From Bacteroidia bacterium (GTDB lineage Bacteria > Bacteroidota > Bacteroidia > Bacteroidales > Rikenellaceae), in contig BNXD01000021.1 of assembly GCA_025999315.1 (NCBI GenBank), forward strand, positions 1-24,230: a stretch of 24,230 bases of DNA. The letters are read 5' to 3'. The translations under genes and the position numbers were made by a program. The notes under the pieces were generated by a model. That model had not been told where the DNA came from and did no database searches. It saw nothing but the letters and a program-made list of their open reading frames with translations. Positions 1-8,580 of the stretch are shown one piece after another (positions within the stretch are counted from its first letter, which is position 1; every line of letters begins with the position of its first letter).

Positions 1-544
1 CGGCGATCATGTGCCGGTAGGCCTCCTCCTGCGTATCGTAGGGGGCGGTCAGCGAACCGGTAGAGGCGCCTATCTTCGAGTAGGGAATGGGGCCATAGGC
101 GTCGTTGAGGCGGTGCATGGCAGCCACGCGCAACAGTTTGCCCAGGGCGAGCGCCACTTCGTCGTTTGTGGCGGCCTTCAACGCTTCCCACTTGGGATAG
201 ACCCCCGCGATGACGTCGTTGAACGGCGCGCGGTTCCAGTCTGCAGGCGGGTTGTAGGTCGAGAATTTGCTCTGCCAGGTGGGGGTGCAGGCCATATAGC
301 CGGCGAAAGCGCCCGCCGAAAGCACTTCCTGAAACTGATTGAGGTGTTCCTCGACCGGGACGACGAAACTCTGCATCCCCTTGATGGCCGCCGAGATGTT
401 GTAGAGGTCGCGGCCGCGCTCCTGATCGTTCACCTCGAAGGGATTGCGGTTGATCTTCTCAAAATCGGACGTGCAGCCCGCCATGCCGCAAAGTGCCGGC
501 GCAAGGAGCAATGCCCTGACTATGATTTTCTTGTAGGGTATCAT
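1..544 (-). CDS. SusD-like outer-membrane glycan-binding lipoprotein, 5' part only
   Basis: Reading the minus strand from ATG at 544 gives 181 residues open to the window edge. Residues 1-24 are a lipoprotein signal (basic start, hydrophobic core, GMAGC with lipidated C24), followed by TSDFEKINRNPFEV, typical of the SusD N-terminus. Further in are W/Y-rich blocks and RLNDAYGPIPYSKIG, which matches the conserved SusD segment R-x-x-D-x-Y-G-x-I-P-Y. By family knowledge such proteins sit on the cell surface as the lid of a SusC TonB-dependent transporter and deliver oligosaccharides; this one looks like the SusD_like_2 branch found in high-mannose N-glycan loci. The usual susC directly upstream is absent: upstream on this strand lies the start of an opposite gene, and the two ATG codons overlap. 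There is no room for a conventional promoter. Family is confident; substrate is inferred from neighbours. Confidence 0.88.
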   Translation of the reverse strand, partial: MIPYKKIIVRALLLAPALCGMAGCTSDFEKINRNPFEVNDQERGRDLYNISAAIKGMQSFVVPVEEHLNQFQEVLSAGAFAGYMACTPTWQSKFSTYNPPADWNRAPFNDVIAGVYPKWEALKAATNDEVALALGKLLRVAAMHRLNDAYGPIPYSKIGASTGSLTAPYDTQEEAYRHMIA

Positions 545-1562
545 GAAAATTTCAAACAACATGGCCATAGCGCTGGCGGCCCTTCTGTCGCTGGCTGCGT
601 GCAACAGCTGGACCGGGCCCGAGAGCCTGACTATCAAAGAGCCGACCATGGGCGAGAAAGATCCGGCCATCTACCGGGCCTATCTCGACAATCTGAATGT
701 CTACAAGCAGAGCTGGCACCAGCTGCTGGTGGGGTGGTTCGACAACAGCAGCAAGAGCTCGCCGAGCCGCGCAGGGCGTCTCGCCTCGCTGCCCGACAGC
801 GTCGATGTGGTGTCGCTGCTCAGCCCCGACAACCTCACCGCCACCGAGCTGGACGACATTGCCACGCTCAAGACCAAAGGCACCCGGGTGATCTATACCA
901 TAGATTACGAGAGCTTTTGCCGTAAAATAGAGAAGCAGATCGAATCTGCGGCCGACACAGGCGGAGTCTACGAGCCCGACTGGATGGCTCTGACCGCCGA
1001 GTTCATGGACAACAGCCTGGCGCTACTGGGCAAATATCCCTACGACGGGGTGAGCATCCTCTACGAGGGACACTCCTCGCTGCTCATGCCGCAGGACGAG
1101 GCCGACAGCCTCGCCCGTCAGCAGGCCATCATCTTCGACAGAATGAGCGCGGCGGCGGCCGCCTCTCGGGATAAACTGTTCATGTTCGAGGGCTATCCCC
1201 AGTTCGTCATCGACCGTACGGCTCTGAGTATCTATCACTACTTTGCCATACAGTCTCAAAACGAGCCGAGTGTCGCGGACGTGGAGTTTGTCGCGGTCAA
1301 GGCCAAGTTGCCGGGCGTTACCTCCGACCGTATGATAGTCAAGACTTTTCCGCGCGAGGTCGGCAAGGACGACGAGCCTCGGGGCATATTTGTCGTCGAG
1401 GGCATGGATTGTTCGGCCATAACCGAGCTCGCCTACTGGATGGCGCAACCCTCCTCCTGGCGCAAGGCCGGGCTGGGCGTGGTGCGCATCAACGACGACT
1501 ATTACAACGCGGACCGGGATTACAAATATATCCGCTCCGCCATCAGGATCATGAACCCTTAG
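543..1562 (+). CDS. GH18-like surface lipoprotein with degenerate catalytic motif (probable glycan-binding protein)
   Basis: 339 residues. The signal peptide ends in LSLAAC with lipidated C20. The body has the TIM-barrel pattern of the GH18-like PUL lipoproteins (KEPTMGEKDPAIY, LLVGWFDNSS, SLPDSVDVVSLL, GTRVIYTID). Where active GH18 enzymes have D-G-x-D-x-D-x-E, this protein reads DGVSILYE at 168-175: the first Asp and terminal Glu remain, but the two middle Asp are Ser and Leu. The substrate-assisted GH18 mechanism needs those Asp residues, so I infer it binds N-glycan rather than cutting it. A similar GH18-like protein beside an active GH18 occurs in Bacteroides thetaiotaomicron high-mannose loci (recalled, not checked). 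The start at 543 supplies the natural signal peptide; no other start does. The ATG overlaps that of the opposite SusD gene, and the stop codon overlaps a foldback element. Confidence 0.82.
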   Translation: MKISNNMAIALAALLSLAACNSWTGPESLTIKEPTMGEKDPAIYRAYLDNLNVYKQSWHQLLVGWFDNSSKSSPSRAGRLASLPDSVDVVSLLSPDNLTATELDDIATLKTKGTRVIYTIDYESFCRKIEKQIESAADTGGVYEPDWMALTAEFMDNSLALLGKYPYDGVSILYEGHSSLLMPQDEADSLARQQAIIFDRMSAAAAASRDKLFMFEGYPQFVIDRTALSIYHYFAIQSQNEPSVADVEFVAVKAKLPGVTSDRMIVKTFPREVGKDDEPRGIFVVEGMDCSAITELAYWMAQPSSWRKAGLGVVRINDDYYNADRDYKYIRSAIRIMNP

Positions 1563-1769
1563 AGTTTGTTTAAAAATATTTCGGAGGAATTTCTGTTCTG
1601 GTTTTCGATGATTTTGTTCTGCCTCTCTCCAGCGCATAGCGGGCTGTGCAAGGGGGTGGAGAGGCAGGACAAAAGCGCGGAAAAGAGGCGGAAAATTCCC
1701 GAAACGAAATATAAAAACTCGAACAACTCGGATATAGTACATTAAATTCAATATTTTTAAACAGACTCT
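1561..1769. repeat. 209-bp imperfect foldback (MITE-like) element with 20-bp terminal inverted repeats
   Basis: The arms 1561-1580 and 1750-1769 are inverted copies matching at 19 of 20 bases (left arm AGAGTTTGTTTAAAAATATT). Inside, 1612-1627 pairs with about 1652-1667 (TTTTGTTCTGCCTCTC against GAGAGGCAGGACAAAA, one mismatch). The stretches between also pair loosely, so most of the element folds into one long hairpin, apart from about 40 unpaired AT-rich bases (1710-1749) in the right arm. It fills almost the whole gap between two genes of the locus, and its first bases supply part of the upstream stop codon. I see no clear target-site duplication and no coding content. It could be a non-autonomous mobile element, or an invertible segment, since the arm length and spacing resemble Bacteroidales invertible promoters. 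I cannot tell which from one copy. Confidence 0.7.
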
Positions 1770-1785
1770 CAAGCTACCTGACACC

Positions 1786-2952
1786 ATGAAAACGACTATA
1801 AAACTGTTTGCCGCCCTGTTTGCCGTGCTGCTTTTTGTGCGTTGCCACAGGGTGGAGGAGGGTAGGTCGAACTTCACCAATCTGGTCTACCTCCAGAACG
1901 CCGCGACCGACAACACCGTTGCGCTGACCTTCAAATCAAAAGATTCGGTGAGCCTGCAGACCATACAGGCCGCCCTCGCACAGCCTGCCGGCAACGATGT
2001 GCAGCTAACCTACGCCGCCGACACGTCGCTGGTGGCGTGGTATCGCAAGGCCTACGGCATCGAGTGCCGCCCGCTGGCCGATTCGCTCTATGTTCTGGAG
2101 CGTAACGAGGATGTCATTTTGGCCGGCGATGTGCGTTCTACCTCGGTAACGCTCAAACTGCACAAGCTCAACACCATGACGCGCAACGTCCGCTACCTGC
2201 TGCCGATCACCATAAGCGAGGCGCGGGGAATGGGCGTCATGCAGGGCGCGCGCACGATATTTTATCTCCTGAACCAGGGAGCGACCATCAATACGGTTCC
2301 CTACATGGGCGAAAACTACCTCAAGATGCCCTCGATGGCCACCAGCGCCGCGGTGCAGGGCCTCACGCAGGTTACGTTCGAGACGCTGATCCACCCGCGG
2401 GCATGGAAATCCATCAGCTCGATCATGGGCGTGGAAGATTACTTTCTGGTGCGCGTGGGCGACACCTTTCCTCAGGATCAGATGCATCTGGCCTACAACA
2501 ACGGCAACTCGGCCGGTCCCAAACTCGAGGCGGGCAAGTGGCAGCATCTGGCCATAACCCTCGATCTGCCTACCCGCCAACTGAAGTGGTACATCGACGG
2601 AGCGCTCAAGCAGACCACAACCGTGTCGTTGTCGGCGGCTACCTATCCGTCGCTCAACCTGGGCGCTAACTCCAAGAACACCAACAAGTTCTTCATCGGC
2701 TACTCGTACGATGCTTCGCGCTGGTTCGACGGCGAGATGTGCGAGGTGCGCATATGGAACGTCGTGCGCACCCAGCAGGAGATCGCCGACAACTTCTACG
2801 AGATCGATCCCGCCACGCCGGGGCTGGTCGGCTACTGGAAATGCGACGAGGGGGTCGGCTCGGCCATACGCGACCACTCTCCGAGCGGCAACAATGCCAC
2901 CTCCGACAAAGCGTTGACATGGGTCAAGGTCTCATTGCCCGCAACCGAATAG
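1786..2952 (+). CDS. DUF1735-LamG surface lipoprotein, probable glycan-binding protein
   Basis: 388 residues. The signal peptide ends in LLFVRC (C20). Residues about 30-165 resemble the DUF1735 domain common at the N-terminus of Bacteroidetes PUL lipoproteins (VYLQNAATDNTVAL, then YLLPITISEARG). Residues about 185-385 form a concanavalin A-like/laminin-G fold, recognised by the block GKWQHLAITLDLPTRQLKWY, a following IDGAL turn, FIGYSYDASRWFDGEMCEVRIW and the closing LVGYWKCDEGVGSAIRDHSPSG. No catalytic site is visible, so a surface sugar-binding role is inferred. It lies 223 bases after the GH18-like gene, a gap filled by the foldback element, and only 14 bases before the GH18 enzyme, so it is probably co-transcribed with what follows. 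I see no confident promoter consensus directly upstream. Confidence 0.82.
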   Translation: MKTTIKLFAALFAVLLFVRCHRVEEGRSNFTNLVYLQNAATDNTVALTFKSKDSVSLQTIQAALAQPAGNDVQLTYAADTSLVAWYRKAYGIECRPLADSLYVLERNEDVILAGDVRSTSVTLKLHKLNTMTRNVRYLLPITISEARGMGVMQGARTIFYLLNQGATINTVPYMGENYLKMPSMATSAAVQGLTQVTFETLIHPRAWKSISSIMGVEDYFLVRVGDTFPQDQMHLAYNNGNSAGPKLEAGKWQHLAITLDLPTRQLKWYIDGALKQTTTVSLSAATYPSLNLGANSKNTNKFFIGYSYDASRWFDGEMCEVRIWNVVRTQQEIADNFYEIDPATPGLVGYWKCDEGVGSAIRDHSPSGNNATSDKALTWVKVSLPATE

Positions 2953-2966
2953 ACAAAAAAATAGCC

Positions 2967-4358
2967 ATGAGAAATCATATCGTAAAACGCAGGCTCGCCA
3001 TGGCGTTGCCTGTCGCAATAGCCCTGCTGACCCTCGCCTGCAAGGACGACATAACGATCGACCGCGTCAGGGAGGCCGATTACGACACCGGCCACAGCAC
3101 GGTCTACCTGCGCAACGACGACAATTCGCGTCGCGCCACGGGCATCGAGCTGCGCGAGGCCACCTTCGTAAGGAAGGTGTGCCTGGGGCTGACCAAAGGG
3201 GTCGAAACCCCCTGCCGGACGACTCTTAGTGTCGACCAGACCGCCGTGGAGAGCTACAACAAGACCAACTTCACCACCTATGACGCTTTTCCCGCCGCGC
3301 AGGTCTCCTTCGACAACGGCGGCGTTGTGTCGCTGGGCAAGTGGCAGACCCTCTCGTTGCCCATGGGCATAACCCTCGAAAAAGGTGCGCTGGCCGCCGG
3401 TAAATATCTGCTGCCGATCGCCATCGACCGGGAGGCGCTGGGTGGCGGCATATCTTCCGACCGGGAGGGCAGCACGCTCTATTATGTGATTACGGTGGGC
3501 GATCCGGCGCCCGACAACACCAAGCCATACAAGACCCTCTGCTATGTGGAGGTGAATGGCCACAATCTGCTCAACACCGGCGCCTATACGCTGGCCACCA
3601 GCGGCAAACAGTTGATGGACATCGTTGTGATATTTGCCGCCAACGTCAACTACAACTACGACGAGCAGCGTCCCTACCTGAAGTTCAACGAGAACGTACG
3701 GCATATCCTCACCCATCGCGACAAATATGTCAAACCGCTGCAGGACAAGGGCATCAAGGTGATTCTCTGCGTGCTGGGCAACCACGACTTCACAGGTGTG
3801 GCCAGCCTCGGCGGCGATGTCGCCACCGAATTTGCCCTCGAGTGCCGCAATGCCATCGAAGCTTACGGTCTGGACGGGATCGATCTGGACGACGAATGGT
3901 CGTCCTACAACTCGTCGAGCCCCGTGGGAGGCGCCAGCGGCAAGAAAATGGGCGAGCTGGTCCTTGCCCTGCGCAAGGCGATGCCCGACAAGCTGCTGAC
4001 CGTCTTCAACTGGGGGTTGAGCAGCTCCATCCCCACGACCGTCAACGGCGAGGCGGTTGCCGACGCAGTGGATCTGGCCATGCAGGGGAGCTACGGTTCC
4101 TACAGTTCATATACCCCGTATGGTCTTCCCAAGAGCAGATACTGTCCTCTGGCCGTCTGGGTCAATCCTTCCAACAGAACCCCTTCGACCTCCACTCTGG
4201 CCTACTATTCGCAGAGCATCATCAACGATGGCTGCGGGGGCATATTCTTTTACGACCTGACAAAAGACGATGCGTCCGCCTACTTCTCATATGCCTCCAA
4301 TGTGCTTTTCGGCGAGGCTACGGTGGTCAGCGGCCCGCTTTATGACAAGGATTTTTAG
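2967..4358 (+). CDS. GH18 endo-beta-N-acetylglucosaminidase lipoprotein with N-terminal DUF1735 domain
   Basis: 463 residues from ATG 2967, chosen because it gives a proper lipoprotein signal ending LTLAC (C25). The next residues, KDD, match the K-(D/E)2 surface-export signal known for Bacteroidetes lipoproteins, so it is probably displayed on the cell surface. Residues about 40-185 are DUF1735-like. The C-terminal half is a GH18 barrel: IVVIFAANVNYNYDEQRPYL, GIKVILCVLGNHDFTG, and the complete catalytic motif DGIDLDDE at 303-310, with E310 as the acid and D308 as the helper that positions the substrate acetamido group. The family cleaves between the two core GlcNAc residues of N-glycans. Gaps to both neighbours are under 20 bases, which implies one operon. 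High-mannose substrate is inferred from the neighbouring GH92; chitin-type substrates are less likely in this context. Confidence 0.9.
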   Translation: MRNHIVKRRLAMALPVAIALLTLACKDDITIDRVREADYDTGHSTVYLRNDDNSRRATGIELREATFVRKVCLGLTKGVETPCRTTLSVDQTAVESYNKTNFTTYDAFPAAQVSFDNGGVVSLGKWQTLSLPMGITLEKGALAAGKYLLPIAIDREALGGGISSDREGSTLYYVITVGDPAPDNTKPYKTLCYVEVNGHNLLNTGAYTLATSGKQLMDIVVIFAANVNYNYDEQRPYLKFNENVRHILTHRDKYVKPLQDKGIKVILCVLGNHDFTGVASLGGDVATEFALECRNAIEAYGLDGIDLDDEWSSYNSSSPVGGASGKKMGELVLALRKAMPDKLLTVFNWGLSSSIPTTVNGEAVADAVDLAMQGSYGSYSSYTPYGLPKSRYCPLAVWVNPSNRTPSTSTLAYYSQSIINDGCGGIFFYDLTKDDASAYFSYASNVLFGEATVVSGPLYDKDF

Positions 4359-4376
4359 GTAATCTGCAAAGAAGCT

Positions 4377-5861
4377 ATGAAAAATATCAATAAACGGACG
4401 GCAACCATAGCCCTCCTTACCCTGTCGATCCTGTGCTCCTGCTCGAAAGTGAAGCTCGATACGCCCCAGCCCTCGGGGCCAAAAGTTACCGGAGTGGAGA
4501 TCGTCAACCTGCAGGGTGATGCGATCATCCTGGGCGGCCACGAACCCATGACCAAACAGGTGCAGGTGGCGGCAACGCCCTCCTCGGCCGAGGATCTCGA
4601 CAAATATTACTTCACCTGCTACTCGAGCGACAACAGCGTGTTCACCGTCGACGAGACGGGCATGCTCACCTGCATCGGGGCGGGCGAGGCCACGCTCAAC
4701 GTCGTGGCGCGCAACAACGCGCGTATCGCCACCTCGTGCCGTGTCAAGTCCATAGGCGTGTTGGTGGGCTCGATCGACGTCAAGCCGGGCGGTCAGACGA
4801 TAGCCCTGACCCAGACGCCTGGCGGGGCAACCTACTCGGCCAAGTCCAACATCACCGTCAGCCCCTCCAATGCAACGGTCAAGGAGCTTGTCTTCTCCTC
4901 GTCCGATCCGGCGATAGCCACCGTCGACCCGGCAACGGGCATCGTCTCGGCCGTATGGGAGGGACAGACCGCCATCAGGGCTACGGCCACCGACGGCAGC
5001 GGCGTCTATGGCGAGTTCACTGTCGATGTCGCCGTGGTCAGGGCCGACTCTGTTACGCTCAGCGCTGCGGCGCAGACCCTCACCATCGAAACGCCCAACA
5101 CCTACACTCTCAACGTAGGCGCCTCCTCCGCCTATTCGATCTATGTGCAACCGGGCAACGTCAGTTCGCTGAAGATGAGCTTCAACTCGTCTGATCCGAC
5201 CATCGCCTCGGTCAACGAGGCAGGCGTCATCTCGGGCCTCAGCAGCGGAACGGCCTATATTACCGCCACCACCACCGACGGCAGCAACAAGGCGGTCACA
5301 GCGACGGTCAACGTAGTCAAGTATCTGTTCACGCCGCTCGACCCCTCGACATGGATGCTCACCTCTTCGCCGGTCGACATGACCCTTGGCGCTCACAGTT
5401 TCGGCGACCTGTCAAACATGGTCGACGATCCGGCGCTCAACACGGGCGTGGCCTTCTTCAAAGTGGGCAATCAGGGGGTTCCGTCGACCGGAGCCTACTT
5501 CACGGTCGACTTTGGGACGCCCGCGGTGTTCAACTACTTCCAGATCGCGCACAAGATGGATTTCAATCCGACGTCAGGTTCGTATCTCTACGAATACCGC
5601 TACAACCTTGTCAAAGACATACGTTTCTACGGCAGCGACGATGACCTCCTCTACACCGATCTGCAGAACGTTACCGGCCTGGCAAACACCAACTCCGACC
5701 CGAAGAGCCCCAATCTGGTCCGCCTGTCGGCCACCCACACATGGCGCTATGTGAAGTGTGTCCTCACGCCCACATATCCCAACTATAACAGCGGCGGCGA
5801 CTACGACCTCTACATGTTCGTCAAGGACTTCCAGCTGGGGCTCTACACGCTGGCGCCCTGA
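4377..5861 (+). CDS. Surface lipoprotein with three Ig-like (Big_2) repeats and a discoidin-like C-terminal domain
   Basis: 494 residues. The signal peptide ends LCSC (C22 likely lipidated). Three bacterial Ig-like domains are visible at roughly 37-127, 130-220 and 222-313, each with the telltale S-S/D-x-x-A/V-x-V-D/N-x-x-G-x-(I/L) core (SSDPAIATVDPATGIVSAV, SSDPTIASVNEAGVISGL). Residues about 318-494 look like an F5/8 type C/discoidin-like beta sandwich (YFTVDFGTPAVFNYFQIAH, VKDIRFYGSDDDLLY, WRYVKCVLTP). Extended Ig modules ending in a binding domain are typical of PUL surface glycan-binding proteins; no catalytic residues are evident. It is the last gene of this transcription unit, 18 bases after GH18, and is followed by a strong terminator. 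The specific ligand is not deducible. Confidence 0.83.
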   Translation: MKNINKRTATIALLTLSILCSCSKVKLDTPQPSGPKVTGVEIVNLQGDAIILGGHEPMTKQVQVAATPSSAEDLDKYYFTCYSSDNSVFTVDETGMLTCIGAGEATLNVVARNNARIATSCRVKSIGVLVGSIDVKPGGQTIALTQTPGGATYSAKSNITVSPSNATVKELVFSSSDPAIATVDPATGIVSAVWEGQTAIRATATDGSGVYGEFTVDVAVVRADSVTLSAAAQTLTIETPNTYTLNVGASSAYSIYVQPGNVSSLKMSFNSSDPTIASVNEAGVISGLSSGTAYITATTTDGSNKAVTATVNVVKYLFTPLDPSTWMLTSSPVDMTLGAHSFGDLSNMVDDPALNTGVAFFKVGNQGVPSTGAYFTVDFGTPAVFNYFQIAHKMDFNPTSGSYLYEYRYNLVKDIRFYGSDDDLLYTDLQNVTGLANTNSDPKSPNLVRLSATHTWRYVKCVLTPTYPNYNSGGDYDLYMFVKDFQLGLYTLAP

Positions 5862-5945
5862 TGCAATACCGATAACCTGCCCGGGCGAAGGTCTCCGACG
5901 GTGTTTCGATGGCTTTCGCGCCGCCAGTAGCCTCGTCCGGGCAAT

Positions 5946-5981
5946 AAATATCGTGCAGCTGGCCACTGCACGATATTTTTT
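5946..5981 (+). terminator. Rho-independent terminator of the GH18 operon
   Basis: A perfect 13-bp inverted repeat, AAATATCGTGCAG at 5946-5958 and its complement at 5966-5978, surrounds a 7-base loop and runs into a T tract ending at 5981. It lies 84 bases after the stop of the Ig-like lipoprotein gene and separates that operon from the GH92 unit. Confidence 0.9.
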
Positions 5982-6016
5982 AACACTATAGAGTAAGATT
6001 ACACGTGTCTTTCATC

Positions 6017-6024
6017 TATCTTTG
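6017..6024 (+). promoter_or_regulatory. Bacteroidetes -7 promoter box for the GH92 unit
   Basis: TATCTTTG matches the TAnnTTTG consensus exactly and sits just after the preceding terminator. No clear TTG is present at the usual distance upstream, which suggests a promoter dependent on an activator or an alternative sigma factor, as is common in PULs. Transcription would cross the gene remnant at 6031-6266 and then GH92. Confidence 0.6.
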
Positions 6025-6030
6025 CGGTGT

Positions 6031-6266
6031 ATTTCGCGCCTGATCCTCGTTACATGGGTGGCCCTGTCGCTGCTCTCCGGAGGAGCGGCAGCCGCCACGA
6101 TACGTAGCGCGAGAGAGGGATGGCGGTCATTTGTCGATATGGAGTTCTGAGGGCGCCACCGCCACGTGATGTCGTCTACTATGGCTGCGCCGACACCGTT
6201 ACCGGCCTCTCATTCGGATACATCCCCGAAATAATAGAGTTTACCAAACGTACGAACATATTATGA
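6031..6266 (+). pseudogene. Decayed small secreted-protein gene, or a 48-residue ORF, overlapping the GH92 start
   Basis: Two protein-like stretches in different frames fill the leader of GH92. In one frame (6031-6150) a start-less reading begins ISRLILVTWVALSLL, continues SGGAAAAT as a convincing secretion signal, then [12 protein letters not shown] and a stop; its first codon is ATT where an ATG would fit. In a second frame, 6120-6266 encodes 48 residues from an ATG, including [20 protein letters not shown], and stops in an ATGA overlap with the GH92 start. I infer a frameshifted gene formerly coupled to GH92. The first part faintly recalls small Bacteroidales outer-membrane barrel proteins (G-x-x-x-F-V-D-x-x-F), but this is a weak match. 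Alternatively only the 48-residue ORF is translated, to couple GH92 expression. Confidence 0.4.
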
Positions 6267-8536
6267 AACCCTGTCTGTTTGTGTGCCTCGCCGCGATTCT
6301 TCTTGCGGGGTGCAGAGAGAAGAGGACCGCCGTCGCGACCGATACCGATTATACGCAATATGTCGACCAGTGGATCGGCACGGGCGGCCATGGCCACGTC
6401 TTTATGGGGGCCAACGTCCCATTCGGCATGGTGCAGCTGGGCCCCACCTCAATCCCTCAATCGTGGGACTGGACCTCGGGCTACCACATCGACGACACCA
6501 CCGTCATTGGCTTCAGCCACACCCACCTGAGCGGCACGGGCATCGGCGATCTGAGCGACATCGTGCTGATGCCCGTAACAGGAGAGGTTGCCTTCGGGCG
6601 GGGAGATCGGAACGATCCCGCGTCGGGACAGTGGTCCTGTTTCAGCCGGGCCAGCGAGAAGGCCGTGCCGGGCTACTACGCCACACGTCTCGACCGCTAT
6701 GGCATAGGGGTCGAGCTCACCGCCACCGAGAGGGTAGGGATGCACCGCTATGCCTTCCCGAGTGGCGGCGATGCGGGTGTGATCATCGACCTTGCCGACG
6801 GTCAGTGCTGGGACGCTCCTCTGGAAAGCTACATCGCCCAGACGAGCGACAGCACACTGGTAGGCTATCGTTTCTCGAAGGGGTGGGCCGACGACCAGTG
6901 GGTGTGGTTTGCGGCGACCTTTTCGCGGCCGATCGCGCGGTTGTCGCTCGGCGACGGCGAAAAAACAGTGAAACAGACGCAGTTTCGAGCCGCCAGGGTC
7001 TTCGCCCGGGTCGATTTTGACATGCCGCAGGGGGGCGAGCTGATGGTCAAGGTGGCTCTTTCGCCGGTGAGCGCCGAAAACGCCATGCTCAACATGTGCA
7101 CGGAGCTTCCGGGGTGGGATTTCGCCGCCACCGTGGCCGCCGCGCACGACAAATGGAACGCCGAGCTGGGCAAGATCGACATTCGCACCGGCGATAAGAG
7201 CGTCCGGCGTATCTTCTACACCGGCCTCTACCACACGATGATCGCCCCGTCGCTCTTCTGCGATGTGAACGGCGACTATCGCGGCGCCGACAAACTGCTC
7301 CACAGCGACGAAGGCTTCACCGCCTACACCACTTTCTCGCTCTGGGACACCTATCGCGCCGCCCACCCGCTGATGACGATCATTCATCCGCAGCGGATGC
7401 CCGACATGATCGGCTCGCTGCTGGCCATCGATCGCCAGCAGGGCCGCCTGCCGGTGTGGCCACTTATGGGATGCGAAACCGACTGCATGGTGGGCAATCC
7501 GGCGATCAACGTCATTTCGGACGCCATTCTCAAGGATTTCGCGGGTTTCGATCACCATCAGGCCTGGCAGGCGATGGTGCGTACGGCCATGGGCGACGGG
7601 CGGGGTCTGGACCTGCTCAAACGCTATGGCTACATTCCGAGCGATCTCTACCCCGAGTCGGTGGCCACCTGCATGGAGTATGCCATTGCCGACTGGTCGC
7701 TGGCTCAGGTGGCGCGGAAGATGGACCATGAGGAGGATTACAAATATTTCATGCAGCGCAGCGCCTCCTATCGCCACTACTTCAACCCCGCGAACGGATT
7801 CATGCAGGGTCGCCTCGCCGATGGCTCGTTTCGCACGCCGTTCGATCCGTTCGCTTCGACCCATCGCGCCGACGACTACACCGAGGGCAACGGATGGCAA
7901 TATACGTGGCTCGTGCCGCACGACGTGCAGGGCCTGTGCGAACTCTTCGGCGGCGGGGAACAGCTCGTTTGCAAGCTCGATTCGCTCTTCGTGGTCGACG
8001 GAGACCCGGGCGCCGACGCTTCGCCCGACATCAGCGGGCTGATAGGCCAGTATGCCCACGGCAACGAACCGAGCCACCACGTGGCGTACCTCTACACCAT
8101 GCTCGGTGAGCCGTGGAAGGCGGCCGACCGGGTGCGGCAGATACTTGCGACGATGTACCGCGATGCTTCGGACGGGCTGTCGGGCAACGAAGACGCCGGG
8201 CAGATGTCGGCGTGGTATGTTCTCTCGGCATTGGGCTTTTATCAGGTCGAACCGGCCGGCGGACGCTATTTCTTTGGCAGCCCCATCGTCGACGAGGCCA
8301 CGATCGATGTGGGCGACGGCCGCCGCCTGACCATAACAGTGCACAACAACTCGCCCTGCAACCGCTACATACAGAGCATCCGCCTGAACGGCTCGCCGCA
8401 CAACAAGGGTTACATCGATTTTTGCGACATCGCCGCCGGCGGGCGGCTGACGCTCGAGATGGGCCCGACTCCCTGCCGGTGGTATGCCGAAAAGCCGGTC
8501 TGCTATGGCCCGCTCAAAAAAGCCAGCATGAGATAG
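6263..8536 (+). CDS. GH92 family exo-alpha-mannosidase lipoprotein
   Basis: 757 residues, the full family length. The signal peptide ends LLAGC (C17). The N-terminal beta-sandwich carries the hallmark [20 protein letters not shown] and PFGMVQLGP blocks, then [11 protein letters not shown]. The (alpha/alpha)6 catalytic domain contains [27 protein letters not shown], the active-site block [13 protein letters not shown] (around residue 600) and [20 protein letters not shown] (around 640), which by family knowledge supply the acid/base residues and calcium site. GH92 enzymes are calcium-dependent inverting exo-mannosidases; linkage specificity cannot be read safely here. With the GH18 next door it most likely trims mannose from high-mannose N-glycan. 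It forms its own unit, with a -7 box at 6017 and a terminator at 8559. The start codon overlaps the stop of a short upstream reading frame (ATGA). Confidence 0.95.
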   Translation: MKPCLFVCLAAILLAGCREKRTAVATDTDYTQYVDQWIGTGGHGHVFMGANVPFGMVQLGPTSIPQSWDWTSGYHIDDTTVIGFSHTHLSGTGIGDLSDIVLMPVTGEVAFGRGDRNDPASGQWSCFSRASEKAVPGYYATRLDRYGIGVELTATERVGMHRYAFPSGGDAGVIIDLADGQCWDAPLESYIAQTSDSTLVGYRFSKGWADDQWVWFAATFSRPIARLSLGDGEKTVKQTQFRAARVFARVDFDMPQGGELMVKVALSPVSAENAMLNMCTELPGWDFAATVAAAHDKWNAELGKIDIRTGDKSVRRIFYTGLYHTMIAPSLFCDVNGDYRGADKLLHSDEGFTAYTTFSLWDTYRAAHPLMTIIHPQRMPDMIGSLLAIDRQQGRLPVWPLMGCETDCMVGNPAINVISDAILKDFAGFDHHQAWQAMVRTAMGDGRGLDLLKRYGYIPSDLYPESVATCMEYAIADWSLAQVARKMDHEEDYKYFMQRSASYRHYFNPANGFMQGRLADGSFRTPFDPFASTHRADDYTEGNGWQYTWLVPHDVQGLCELFGGGEQLVCKLDSLFVVDGDPGADASPDISGLIGQYAHGNEPSHHVAYLYTMLGEPWKAADRVRQILATMYRDASDGLSGNEDAGQMSAWYVLSALGFYQVEPAGGRYFFGSPIVDEATIDVGDGRRLTITVHNNSPCNRYIQSIRLNGSPHNKGYIDFCDIAAGGRLTLEMGPTPCRWYAEKPVCYGPLKKASMR

Positions 8537-8558
8537 AGGTGAGACTTGACTCCGCAGC

Positions 8559-8580
8559 AACAGCGTTCCCGTTGTTTTTT
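8559..8580 (+). terminator. Rho-independent terminator after GH92
   Basis: AACAGCG at 8559-8565 pairs with CGTTGTT at 8570-8576 (one G-T pair) around a 4-base loop, followed by further T residues to 8580. It lies 23 bases after the GH92 stop codon. Confidence 0.7.

Noticed and set aside
11..925. Long plus-strand open frame across the window start
   Set aside because: It is antisense to the SusD-like gene and then runs out of frame through the GH18-like gene; its arginine- and histidine-rich composition has no family resemblance.
4480..5320. Internal repeats in the Ig-like lipoprotein suggesting recombination-prone DNA
   Set aside because: The three domains are similar only at the protein-motif level; the DNA does not contain long direct repeats.
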